NCBI RefSeq assembly: GCF_000427885.1
Contig: NZ_ATYW01000009.1
Location: 182,641 to 246,640, forward strand
Direction of reading: 5' to 3'
Source of the DNA: Glycomyces tenuis DSM 44171
GTDB lineage: Bacteria > Actinomycetota > Actinomycetes > Mycobacteriales > Micromonosporaceae
Length of the DNA: 64,000 nt
Shown: in pieces, positions 39,675 through 47,589 of the stretch
Numbering within the stretch: position 1 is the stretch's first letter
Layout: every line of letters begins with the position of its first letter
Position numbers and translations under genes: made by a program
The notes under the pieces: model-generated
The model's input: only the letters and a program-made list of their open reading frames with translations
Database searches by the model: none
Told to the model about the DNA's origin: nothing

Positions 39675-41588
39675 TCAGTGCCGCCGCGGCGGCGTCCCCC
39701 GCACCGGCCGGTAGTGGTCGTGCTGGGCGACGAACACCGCCTGGCCCCGCGTCACCGACGGCAGGCGGGTCTCGAAGCCGACGACCGCCTCGGTCGCCAT
39801 CGTCCCCGACAGGTACCCGGTGGTGGCCGTGCCGAACTGGCCGGCGATGTCCGCGGCGGCGTCGCGCAGCAGCTGGAGGACCACGCTCGACGAGCCGGCC
39901 GGGAACTCGATGTCGAAGCGGTGCACCGGCTCGAACACCCACGTCCCCGCCTCGGCCGACATCTGCTCGAGCAGCAGCCTCGTGACCTCCCGGAAATCGC
40001 CCGCGCTCGCCACGCCCAGATACCCGGCTGCCGTCAGCGCCACCCGGCAGTCCGTCACGGCCCAGCCGTAGGGCCCCCGCCGGAGCACCTCGTGGACGGT
40101 CTCCTCGACGGCGGCGTGCTGCGCCCGGGTCAGCGAACCGCGCTCGACCTCCAGCTCGTACCGCAGCCCCGAGTCCGGCTCGCCCGGCTCCAGCCGCAGC
40201 CCGACCGTCACCGGGCGCGAGGTCTGCGCCCAGGGGCCCAGCTCGTGCAGCGCCTCGACCGGACGGACGACACGTTCGATGTGGATCGCCCGGGACTGCT
40301 CGAACTCGACGGCGATCCCGAACTCCTCGGCCAGGAGCGAGGCCACCACCTCCTTCTGGACCTCGCCGTAGAGCCGCACCGCCATGTGGCCCGCCAGCTC
40401 GTCCAGGTGCGGGTCCACCAGCGGGTCGCGCTCGGCCAGGCTCGCCAGGGCCCCGCGGAGCCGGATCCGCTCGGACGGGTCGACGGGCCGGATGACCGTC
40501 TCCAGCGTCGGCGGCGTGAACAGGCCGCCCGAGGGCAGCTCGTCCGGCGAGCCGATCGCGTCGCCGATGCGGACCTCGCGCAAGCCGGTCACCTTCGCGA
40601 TGCCGCCGGGCGGCACGGCGCCGTTCGCGGTCGCGGTGCCGCCGGTGAACACCTCCACGCCGGTGACCTTGCCCTTGCTGGTCTCGAGCTCGCCCTCGGC
40701 GCCCCGGCGGTAGGCCGTCACCCGATCGCGCGGCCGGAGCGTCCCGCTGCGCACCCGCACGTACGCGAGCCGCCGCCCGCGCTCGCCGTGCTCCACCTTG
40801 AACACCGTGCCGCGCGCCCGGCCCGAGGCATCCGCTTCTGGGGCCGGCAGGTACCGCCGGATGCCCTCGGTCAGCGCCGCGACGCCCGCGCCGGTCACCG
40901 CCGAGCCGAAGTACACCGGGTGCGTCACGCCGCGCCGCGCCTGCGCGGCGAGCTCGGCCTCGCAGTCGAGCGCCGCCAGTGGGTCGGGCTCGGCCAGGTA
41001 GGCGGCGAGGAACTCGTCGCTGCCGGCCGTCAGCACCTCGGCGGCCCGCTCGAAGTGCTCCTGGTCCTTGAACGCGTGCGGTTCGACCTCGGCCCCGGCG
41101 GTGCCGATGCCGCGGACGGCGCCCATCGGCAGGACCTGCGGCGTCAGCTTCGCGGCGATGTCGCCCAGCAGCTCGTCCTGCCGGGCGCCGAGCCGGTCGA
41201 TCTTGTTGACGAACAGGATCGTCGGCACCCCCAGCCGCTTGAGGGTCCGCATGATGACCCGCGTCTGCGCCTGGACGCCCTCGACGGCCGAGACCACCAG
41301 GACCGCGCCGTCCAGCACGCGGAGGGCGCGCTCGACCTCGGCGATGAAGTCGGTGTGACCGGGCGTGTCGATGAGGTTGACGGTGAGATCGTCGAGGGCG
41401 AACGCGACCACCGCCGACTGGATGGTGATCCCGCGGCGCCGCTCCAGCTCCATGGAGTCGGTCTGCGTGCTGCCCGCGTCGACGCTCCCGACGCTGTCGA
41501 TAATGCCCGCGTCGAACAGGAGCCGTTCGGTGAGACTGGTCTTACCCGCGTCGACATGCGCGAGGATCCCCAGGTTGAGATAGTTCAA
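39675..41588 (-). CDS. Tetracycline-resistance-type ribosomal protection protein (Otr(A)/Tet(M) family)
   Basis: A 637-aa EF-G-like GTPase of the family that dislodges tetracyclines from the ribosome. The G motifs are LAHVDAGKT (G1), RGITI (G2), DTPGHTDF (G3) and NKID (G4); domains II-V follow, including the family-specific C-terminal part with HRFDIEFPAG. Length is that of Otr(A)/Tet(M), shorter than EF-G. The start is a TTG at 41588, six bases after GAGGA. A 35-codon leader ORF begins upstream and overlaps the first 47 bases of this gene, and a promoter with an A-rich element before minus-35 suggests antibiotic-inducible control. The protein may confer resistance or act in general ribosome rescue. 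Confidence 0.93.
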   Translation of the reverse strand: MNYLNLGILAHVDAGKTSLTERLLFDAGIIDSVGSVDAGSTQTDSMELERRRGITIQSAVVAFALDDLTVNLIDTPGHTDFIAEVERALRVLDGAVLVVSAVEGVQAQTRVIMRTLKRLGVPTILFVNKIDRLGARQDELLGDIAAKLTPQVLPMGAVRGIGTAGAEVEPHAFKDQEHFERAAEVLTAGSDEFLAAYLAEPDPLAALDCEAELAAQARRGVTHPVYFGSAVTGAGVAALTEGIRRYLPAPEADASGRARGTVFKVEHGERGRRLAYVRVRSGTLRPRDRVTAYRRGAEGELETSKGKVTGVEVFTGGTATANGAVPPGGIAKVTGLREVRIGDAIGSPDELPSGGLFTPPTLETVIRPVDPSERIRLRGALASLAERDPLVDPHLDELAGHMAVRLYGEVQKEVVASLLAEEFGIAVEFEQSRAIHIERVVRPVEALHELGPWAQTSRPVTVGLRLEPGEPDSGLRYELEVERGSLTRAQHAAVEETVHEVLRRGPYGWAVTDCRVALTAAGYLGVASAGDFREVTRLLLEQMSAEAGTWVFEPVHRFDIEFPAGSSSVVLQLLRDAAADIAGQFGTATTGYLSGTMATEAVVGFETRLPSVTRGQAVFVAQHDHYRPVRGTPPRRH

Positions 41589-41649
41589 TGAATGTCCTCG
41601 GAAGAGAGATCTGCTGCCCTGGCGTGAAGAACTCCGCAGATTGGCGCAT
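41542..41649 (-). CDS. 35-codon leader ORF overlapping the ribosomal protection gene
   Basis: ATG at 41649, six bases after GGGAG, opens a 35-residue ORF that runs through the ribosome site and TTG start of the resistance-type gene in another frame and stops at 41542. Ribosomes translating it would cover the downstream start, so stalling or slowing by an antibiotic could change expression. The placement is like that of attenuation leaders; the peptide itself is not known to me. Confidence 0.5.
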   Translation of the reverse strand: MRQSAEFFTPGQQISLPRTFIELSQPGDPRACRRG

Positions 41650-41687
41650 TGCGATCTCCCTTGTCGTCCGAGTTGACGTTCGGCCCG

Positions 41688-41716
41688 AGGCTAGGGCGCC
41701 GCCACCGCGGGCGCAA
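41688..41716 (-). promoter_or_regulatory. Promoter of the ribosomal protection gene, WhiB7-like layout
   Basis: TTGCGC (41716-41711) and TAGCCT (41693-41688) are 17 bases apart on the minus strand. An A-rich word GGAAAACC lies just upstream of the minus-35 hexamer, the position where WhiB7 recognises its targets next to SigA. The start site would give a leader of roughly 90 bases containing the small ORF. Confidence 0.5.
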
Positions 41717-41756
41717 GCGGTTTTCCGGCGAGCACGATGGCGGTAGGGTGCGGGGC

Positions 41757-42965
41757 ATGCGCATCACCGAGCGGAGAACGGCGATCGAACGGGCGCTCAA
41801 GCCCCGGGAGGTCAGGGCGGCCAACGAGCTGACGCGGCGGTGGTTCGCCTCGCGCCCGCATCCGCCGGCGGCGGCATCGGGGCTCGGCGTCTGGCCGCTG
41901 CTCGCCACCCTGGCGACCGGCGCGAGCGGCGAGACCGAGGCGGAGCTGCTCGACGCCGCCGGAATCGAACCCGAGCGGGCCGGCGCGATCGCCGGGACGC
42001 TGCTCGGCGCGACCCGCTCCTCCGACGCGATCCGCCTGGCGCTCGGCGTCTGGGCCGGCTCGGGGATCACGCTCGACCCGGACTGGGTCGAGGCGCTCCC
42101 GGTCGAGGCCGTCGGGACGCTGACCGGCGAACCGGACGCGGACCGGGCCACGCTGGACCTGTGGGCGTCCGAGGCGACCGACGGCATGATCGAGCGGATG
42201 CCGCTCGACCTGACGCAGCGGATCGACCTGGTCCTCGCGAGCGCGCTCATGGTGCGCACGCGGTGGGCCACCGAGTTCCGCGACATCGCGACCCGGTTCC
42301 GGGAGGGGCCGTGGTCCGGGCTCGGGCAGTGCCGCGTCCTGGCGAACACGATCCACGACGACGTGCTGCGCGTGACCGACGACGTCGCCGTCCTCACCGT
42401 GCCCGGCCAGGGCGCCGTCGACGTCCTGCTCGCGCTCGGCCGGGAGGGCCTCGAACCCGGGCGCGTCTTCGACGCCCTCGTCGACGCCGCGACCGACCGC
42501 ACCTGGGGCCGCTCGTCCGAGGACATGGCGCCGGGGGAGGAGGCCCCGGGCGTCACGGTGACCGAGTACCGCTCCTCGCAGCCGCAGACCGCCCCCGAGG
42601 TCGGCGTCCAGACCGTCAGGTTCTCCGTCTCGGCCGACCTCGACCTGTCCGAGGACGCCGCCGCGCTCGGCCTGGTGCGCGCCTCCGACGAGGACCGCGC
42701 CGAGTTCGACCGCCTCGCCGCCGATCCGACCTACCTCAGCCAGGCCAGGCAGAGGTGCGTCGCCACGTTCAGCGCCACCGGTTTCGAGGCCGCCGCGGTC
42801 ACCGCCATGGCGATGGCGCGCGCCGCCGGCATCCCGCAGATGAAGCACACGCACCGGCGGGCGTCGATCGTGTTCGACCGGCCCTTCGCCTACCTCGCCC
42901 GCCACCGGCCCTCGGGCCTGCTCCTCGTCGGCGGCTGGGTCGCCGAGCCCGAACGGGCCGCCTGA
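41757..42965 (+). CDS. Serpin-family protein (predicted protease inhibitor)
   Basis: A 402-aa serpin-like protein. SGLGVWPLLATLATGASGETEAEL matches the conserved helix-B start, SALMVRTRWATEF the strand-3A region, and the end has the hinge GFEAAAVTAM (342-351) followed by the reactive loop and FDRPFAYLARHRPSGLLLVGG. Counting from the hinge glycine as P15 puts P1 near Ala356, next to Arg355. There is no signal peptide, so it would act inside the cell. I chose the ATG at 41757; no clear ribosome site precedes it. It is divergent from the ribosomal protection gene. A small inhibitory serpin in an actinomycete is uncommon; inhibition is inferred. Confidence 0.85.
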   Translation: MRITERRTAIERALKPREVRAANELTRRWFASRPHPPAAASGLGVWPLLATLATGASGETEAELLDAAGIEPERAGAIAGTLLGATRSSDAIRLALGVWAGSGITLDPDWVEALPVEAVGTLTGEPDADRATLDLWASEATDGMIERMPLDLTQRIDLVLASALMVRTRWATEFRDIATRFREGPWSGLGQCRVLANTIHDDVLRVTDDVAVLTVPGQGAVDVLLALGREGLEPGRVFDALVDAATDRTWGRSSEDMAPGEEAPGVTVTEYRSSQPQTAPEVGVQTVRFSVSADLDLSEDAAALGLVRASDEDRAEFDRLAADPTYLSQARQRCVATFSATGFEAAAVTAMAMARAAGIPQMKHTHRRASIVFDRPFAYLARHRPSGLLLVGGWVAEPERAA

Positions 42966-42981
42966 GCCCGCTCGGGCGGGC
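42966..42981 (+). terminator. Short hairpin after the serpin gene
   Basis: GCCCGC (42966-42971) and GCGGGC (42976-42981) enclose a TCGG tetraloop immediately after the stop codon. The stem is short but the loop is stabilising. No T-tract. Confidence 0.4.
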
Positions 42982-43017
42982 AGGTCCGAAGTCGACGCCG
43001 CTCCATAACATGGGGTG

Positions 43018-43767
43018 ATGGACGAGAGGACATCGACGCTGCTGGGCGAGCCGCAGCGGTTCTGGGCGGCGGCCGAGGGTGCCGCCGCGCCCTCCCGGCG
43101 ACCGGCGCCGGACCTGTCGGACCTCGCCGAGTTCACCGCTCGCGTCGAACTGCGCTCGCCGCGGTGGCAGGGGCCCGCCCTGCTGGCCGGGCTGGCGGTC
43201 TTCTGCGCCGTCTACGCCGCGATCCCCGCCGGCACGGGCCTGCTGACGCTGTCGCCGCAGGACCGCCGGATCGCCCTGGCAGTGCTCGCCGCGGCCTTCG
43301 CGGCGGCCGCGGTGGCGGTGCTCGTATGGGATCTGCGGACCAGGGCCGGCGCGTACCGCCGGGCCCATGCGGTCTTCCTCGAGCGCGGGATCGTCGCGCA
43401 GGGCTACACGACCTCCCTGGACGTCGGCCACGAGGAGTACCGGCCGGCGTGGGTGCTCATCGACTCCCGCGCGCCCGACGAGCGGGCGGCCCGCCTCTAC
43501 TCGGCGTTCGACGCCTGGATCGACGCCGTCCTGGCGGACCGGAGGCTCCGTCGCCGGGTGGTGACCTGGCTCCGCACGGGCAGCGGGATCATCCCGAGCG
43601 AATCGCTGTTCGGCGCTGACGCCGCCGGCGGGCACCTCGTCGGTCCCATGTCGCGGGGGCACTGGAAGCTGCTGCTGCCGTCCGCCGGAGGCAGGTGGAA
43701 GGCGCATTCGATACTCTTCGCCGATCCTTCGGGCGAACCGCCACCTACGATCGGGTCGGGGGACTAG
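43018..43767 (+). CDS. Membrane protein of unknown function, two helices
   Basis: A 249-aa protein I do not recognise. After a polar N-terminus of about 50 residues come two membrane helices (ALLAGLAVFCAVYAAIPAGTGLL and IALAVLAAAFAAAAVAVLVW), then a soluble C-terminal part of about 140 residues with FDAWIDAVLADRRLRRRVVTWL. TAACAT (43006-43011) lies six bases before the ATG, the pattern of a leaderless mRNA; a GTG sits one codon earlier. It stops three bases from the convergent DinB-like gene. Confidence 0.7.
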   Translation: MDERTSTLLGEPQRFWAAAEGAAAPSRRPAPDLSDLAEFTARVELRSPRWQGPALLAGLAVFCAVYAAIPAGTGLLTLSPQDRRIALAVLAAAFAAAAVAVLVWDLRTRAGAYRRAHAVFLERGIVAQGYTTSLDVGHEEYRPAWVLIDSRAPDERAARLYSAFDAWIDAVLADRRLRRRVVTWLRTGSGIIPSESLFGADAAGGHLVGPMSRGHWKLLLPSAGGRWKAHSILFADPSGEPPPTIGSGD

Positions 43768-43770
43768 AGC

Positions 43771-44409
43771 CTACCGCTCGTCCTCCGGCGCCGCGTGCCA
43801 GCGCCATTCGGTCAGCCGCGCCCGCCCCGGCAGTGCCGTCCTCCCCGTGGACCACAGCAGCGCGGGCCACGGCTTCGCCTCGGTCGGCGCGTCCGGGAAG
43901 AGCCTGGCGAGCACCCGCTCGCACAGGTCCGCGGGCGGGTTCCACTCGAGGCCGAGCCCCTCGGCCAGGTCGTGCGTGTGGACCAGGATCTCGACGACGC
44001 CCATCGCCGCGAAGCCCTCCCGGTCCGCGAGTCCCATGGGGTGATAGGCCCGGACCTCCGGGGACACCGTGCGCACCATGGCGCTCAGCAGCGCCGCCGA
44101 CGCCTCCAGCACCTGGAGCAGGCCCTCGGGGCCCGACTCCCGCTCGGCGAAGACGGAGCTCGCCGGACCGCCGCCGCGCCGCGCCTCGCACACGAACGGC
44201 ACGACGCCGTTGATCGGCGGATGGCGCGGGCCCATCTGCACGGCGAAGGCGAACAGGTCGTCGGCGATGTGCTCCACGGTCTCCCAGCAAGTCCACTTCA
44301 GCCTCCCCGCCCGGTAGCTCCAGGCGTCGGGCTCGGCGCTCTTGAGCAGGTACACGGCCAGGTCGACGGCGAGATCGACGTCCTCTGCGGAGACGGGAGC
44401 GGCACTCAT
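43771..44409 (-). CDS. Mycothiol-dependent maleylpyruvate isomerase / DinB-like protein
   Basis: A 212-aa protein with the MDMPI_N/DinB four-helix bundle. TCWETVEHIADDLFAFAVQ carries the first metal histidine and EILVHTHDLAEGLGL the HxxD-type second site; these bind a divalent metal in mycothiol-using enzymes of Actinobacteria. The exact reaction (isomerase, S-transferase) is unknown. The ATG at 44409 has only a weak ribosome site. It converges with the small membrane-protein gene. Confidence 0.8.
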   Translation of the reverse strand: MSAAPVSAEDVDLAVDLAVYLLKSAEPDAWSYRAGRLKWTCWETVEHIADDLFAFAVQMGPRHPPINGVVPFVCEARRGGGPASSVFAERESGPEGLLQVLEASAALLSAMVRTVSPEVRAYHPMGLADREGFAAMGVVEILVHTHDLAEGLGLEWNPPADLCERVLARLFPDAPTEAKPWPALLWSTGRTALPGRARLTEWRWHAAPEDER

Positions 44410-44615
44410 GAGAGCACGATACCCGTCGGGCGCCCTGCCGGGTCCGCCGCGGATATGCGAACCGCGGGCGGGCATGAGCGCGGCGACTCGGGGCGGCCTG
44501 CGCCCGTTCCGGCCGCCGCCTCGGTTACGGTGATGATCCCGGACCCCGCCACCGTCCCGGCGGGTCGGGCACCGCATCCCGAATCGCCCCGGCGACCGGT
44601 ACGGAAGTAGGACTG

Positions 44616-45053
44616 ATGGACACCCCCAAGCCGATCGGATACTGGCTCAAGCACCTCGACAACCTGATGGAACGGCAGTTCCAGGCCGCGCTCGAGGATC
44701 TCGCGCTCGACCGCCGCCACTGGCAGGTCCTGAACGTCCTCTACGGCGGCGCGCGGCCCTTCGAAGAGCTCGAAGCGGCGCTGGCGCCGTTCTGGGACGA
44801 CGACGGGCCCGACCTCGAGGCGGTGCTCCACGGCGAGGGCGGCCTGAGCCCGCGCGGCTGGATCCGCCGCTCGGACCTGCTGGTGGGGCTCAGCTACGAG
44901 GGGTACGACGCCTATCAGAAGGTCGCCTCGCGCGTCGAGGAGACCCGCGAGACCATCCTGACCGGGATCAGCGCCGAGCAGTACGCCGAGACGCTCCGCG
45001 TCCTGTCCGTCATGTCCTCCAACATCGAGCGCGCCCTCCGCAGGCCCCGCTGA
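44616..45053 (+). CDS. MarR-like winged-helix regulator
   Basis: A 145-aa protein with the overall layout of MarR-type regulators: N-terminal dimer helix (IGYWLKHLDNLMERQFQAAL), helices around DRRHWQVLNVLYGGARPFEELEAAL, wing region RGWIRRSDLLVGLSYEGYDAYQKV, and C-terminal helices ISAEQYAETLRVLSVMSSNIERAL. GTAGGA precedes the ATG. It is alone between two convergent neighbours and its target cannot be inferred. A strong bidirectional hairpin follows. Confidence 0.78.
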   Translation: MDTPKPIGYWLKHLDNLMERQFQAALEDLALDRRHWQVLNVLYGGARPFEELEAALAPFWDDDGPDLEAVLHGEGGLSPRGWIRRSDLLVGLSYEGYDAYQKVASRVEETRETILTGISAEQYAETLRVLSVMSSNIERALRRPR

Positions 45054-45071
45054 CGGAGCGCCGAGAAGGGC

Positions 45072-45105
45072 GGCGGGGCCCGGCCGATCGCGGCCGGGCC
45101 CCGCC
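45072..45105. terminator. Bidirectional terminator between the MarR-like gene and kce
   Basis: GGCGGGGCCCGGCCG (45072-45086) pairs perfectly with 45091-45105 around the loop ATCG: a 15-bp GC stem between two convergent stop codons. Confidence 0.85.
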
Positions 45106-45111
45106 CGTCGC

Positions 45112-45951
45112 TCAGGCGGGATCGCGGACGCCCAGCAGCGTCCGCGCCTCCTCCGGCGCCATGGCCGGGCGCTGCACCAGGTCCGCCGCCTCCGCTGCCC
45201 GGCGGACCAGCTGGTCATTGCCCGTCACCGGCTGCCGCCTGGCGAACGACACCGTGTCCTCCATGCCCACCCGCAGGTGGCCGCCGTGCGCCAGGGAGGA
45301 GAACATGACCGGGAGGGTCGTCCTCCCGATCCCCGTGGCCGAGAACGTGGTCCCCGCGGGCAGGTGGCGGCGGACCGCCTCGGCGAAGGCCGTCACCGTC
45401 GAGGCGTCCCCGGCCGCGCCGCCCGGCACGCCCAGCACGAAGTCCACGTGCACGTGGCCGCCGTACGGCATGCCGTGCAGGTCCAGCAGCCGCTCCAGCG
45501 CCGCCACGTGCCCCAGGTCGAACAGCTCGTACTCGGGCACGATCGCCTTGTCCTGCATCCGCTCGTGCAGGCGGGTGACGAACGACCACCGGTTCAGGAA
45601 CACGTCGTCGCCGAAGTTCACCGTGCCCATCGTGCACGAGGCCATGTCCGGCGCCGCGTCGAGCACCCTCAGGCGGTCCTCCTCGGGGTCGGTGACCGCC
45701 CCGCCCGTCGACAGCTGCACGACCAGGCCGGTCGCCTCACGCAGCGCCCCGACCGCCTCGCGCAGCCGCCCCGTGTCGAGCGTCGGCCGCGCCTCGTCGT
45801 CCCGCAGGTGCACGTGGATCACCGAGGCGCCCTCGCGTTCGCACGCCGCTGCCGTGGCCGTCAGCTCGGCGAGCGTGACCGGCAGCGCCGGGACCTCCCG
45901 CTTGTCGAGCTCGGCCCCCGTGGGGGCCACCGTGATGAGCGTCCCGGCCAT
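45112..45951 (-). CDS. kce: 3-keto-5-aminohexanoate cleavage enzyme (Kce, BKACE family)
   Basis: A 279-aa zinc enzyme of the beta-keto acid cleavage family. In the lysine pathway it condenses 5-amino-3-ketohexanoate with acetyl-CoA and splits it to 3-aminobutyryl-CoA and acetoacetate. Typical motifs are ITVAPTGAELDKR, VIHVHLRDD (zinc histidines), VQLSTGG, GTVNFGDDVF and GGHLRVGMEDT. The ATG at 45951 comes two bases after the kamA stop. The specific call, and not just BKACE, rests on the kam genes around it. Confidence 0.92.
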   Translation of the reverse strand: MAGTLITVAPTGAELDKREVPALPVTLAELTATAAACEREGASVIHVHLRDDEARPTLDTGRLREAVGALREATGLVVQLSTGGAVTDPEEDRLRVLDAAPDMASCTMGTVNFGDDVFLNRWSFVTRLHERMQDKAIVPEYELFDLGHVAALERLLDLHGMPYGGHVHVDFVLGVPGGAAGDASTVTAFAEAVRRHLPAGTTFSATGIGRTTLPVMFSSLAHGGHLRVGMEDTVSFARRQPVTGNDQLVRRAAEAADLVQRPAMAPEEARTLLGVRDPA

Positions 45952-45952
45952 G

Positions 45953-47440
45953 TCAGGCTCCGGCGTCGGCCGAGGAGGACGCCTGCCGCTCGCTCGCCTC
46001 CCGCGACCTGGCCGCCGCCTCGTCGCCGTCGGCCCTGACCCGCTCGGGCGACTTCATGTTCCGCCACCATTCCTGGCCGGCCTTCGGGAGCGTGTCGATC
46101 GGGTCGTAGAAGGGGTAGCGGCGCGTCAGCGCGTCGGGGTCTTCGGCCTCGATCGAGGTCCGGTAGTTCTTCGTCCAGTACGAGATGCCGAGCTCGCGGT
46201 CGTACTCCGAGAGCTGGTGGACCCAGCGCTTGCCGACCATCGGCACGTCGCAGATGATGCGCGGCGTCGCGTACCCCGGCAGGTAGCCCATGATCGCGGT
46301 CTGGAGGTCCTGCGCCTGCGCCACCGAGGTCCGCCAGTGCTCGGCGTTGGGGATCATGTCGCACATGTAGAAGTAGTACGGCAGGATGTTCGCCTCGCCC
46401 TGCATCGCGAAGCACAGGTCGAGCAGCGCCTCGGGGGTGTCGTTGACGCCGCGCATGAGCACGCCCTGGTTGCGCACGTCCCGCACCCCCGCGTCCAGCA
46501 TCGCCGCCGCCGCGGCGGCGACGGCCGGGGTCACCGAGTTCACGTGGTTGATGTGCGTGTGGATCGCCAGGTTCACGCCCTGGCCGGCGGCGCGCTTGGC
46601 GACGCGGCCCATGCCCTCGACGATCTCGTCCTGGAGCCAGTGCTGCGGCAGGCCCATGAGCGCCTTGGTCGCCAGGCGCACGTCGCGGATCGTCTCGATG
46701 TCGAGCAGCCGGTCCAGGAAGGACTCCAGGTGCTTCCACGGCAGGTTCGCGACGTCGCCGCCGGAGACCACGACGTCCCTCACGCCGGGGTGCTCGCGCA
46801 GGTAGTCGAGGATCGCCGACTGCCGGTCGACCGGCTTGAGCGAGAGCCTGCGCTTGTCGACCGTCGGCGTGGAGTTCCCGACCAGGTCCATGCGAGTGCA
46901 GTGCCCGCAGTACTGGGGGCAGGTCGACAGGAGCTCGGCGAGCACCTTGGTGGGGTAGCGGTGGGTCAGGCCCTCGACGGCCCACATGTCGTGCTCGTGG
47001 AGCGAGTCGCGCGCCGCGAACGGGTGCGAAGGCCAGTCGGTGCGCCGGTCGGAGGCCACCGGGAGCATGTAGCGGCGGATCGGGTCGGCCGCGAGCGCGT
47101 CGGTCCACGAGCCCGGGGCGGTGTCGTCGAGCTCGGGCACCATCGTGTTGAGCATCTGCGGCGGCAGCAGCATCGACATCGTCGCCGAGTTCGCCATGTC
47201 CGCGGCCAGGTCCTCGTAGAACGACTCGTGCAGCCGGTCGCCGACCACCTCGCGCAGCTGCCCCACGTTCTTCACGCAGTTCACGCGCTGCCACTGCGCC
47301 GAGGACCACTGCTCGGCGGTGACGTCGGCCCAGCCGGGGAACCGCGTCCAGTCCGGTTCGACCAGCGTCCGCCTGCGGTATTGGTAAGGCTGCTCGATCG
47401 CGGTGGGCTGTTCGCCGTCGTGCGCTCGTCCGATCACCAT
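45953..47440 (-). CDS. kamA: L-lysine 2,3-aminomutase (KamA-family radical SAM enzyme)
   Basis: A 495-aa radical SAM/PLP enzyme converting L-lysine to L-beta-lysine, first step of the pathway. The cluster motif is CPQYCGHC with Cys174, Cys178 and Cys181; VVVSGGDVANLPW is the SAM-binding glycine region. The PLP lysine is probably that of DVPMVGK, which replaces the usual PGGGGK of clostridial LAM, so this is a divergent branch; it is also about 80 residues longer than that enzyme. GGAGGT lies just before the ATG at 47440; a GTG follows as next codon. Co-transcribed with kce. Confidence 0.92.
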   Translation of the reverse strand: MVIGRAHDGEQPTAIEQPYQYRRRTLVEPDWTRFPGWADVTAEQWSSAQWQRVNCVKNVGQLREVVGDRLHESFYEDLAADMANSATMSMLLPPQMLNTMVPELDDTAPGSWTDALAADPIRRYMLPVASDRRTDWPSHPFAARDSLHEHDMWAVEGLTHRYPTKVLAELLSTCPQYCGHCTRMDLVGNSTPTVDKRRLSLKPVDRQSAILDYLREHPGVRDVVVSGGDVANLPWKHLESFLDRLLDIETIRDVRLATKALMGLPQHWLQDEIVEGMGRVAKRAAGQGVNLAIHTHINHVNSVTPAVAAAAAAMLDAGVRDVRNQGVLMRGVNDTPEALLDLCFAMQGEANILPYYFYMCDMIPNAEHWRTSVAQAQDLQTAIMGYLPGYATPRIICDVPMVGKRWVHQLSEYDRELGISYWTKNYRTSIEAEDPDALTRRYPFYDPIDTLPKAGQEWWRNMKSPERVRADGDEAAARSREASERQASSSADAGA

Positions 47441-47589
47441 CGCACCTCCATGTCCGGGATGTTGGCCCGGGAAACCTGCGAGACGGCGGATGGCCGTCTT
47501 GTGACGAGGATAACCTTCCGTTACAGTTGAGCGCCAGGTCTCGCATATTGAGATCCTATAAATTCCTTGCCATTGGAAGGGCGGCAACG
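47441..47589. promoter_or_regulatory. Divergent promoter region kamA / kdd
   Basis: A 149-base AT-richer gap. TATAAA (47557-47562) is a good minus-10 candidate for kdd, with no convincing minus-35. In the kamA leader AGACGGC (47481-47487) and GCCGTCT (47493-47499) form a 7-bp hairpin. GGTCTC-GCATATT-GAGATCC (47537-47556) is an imperfect dyad that could bind a regulator. No riboswitch fold was recognised. Confidence 0.45.

Noticed and set aside
47441-47589. Lysine or cobalamin riboswitch in the kamA/kdd gap
   Set aside because: The gap is short and shows only one small hairpin; no conserved riboswitch core could be placed.
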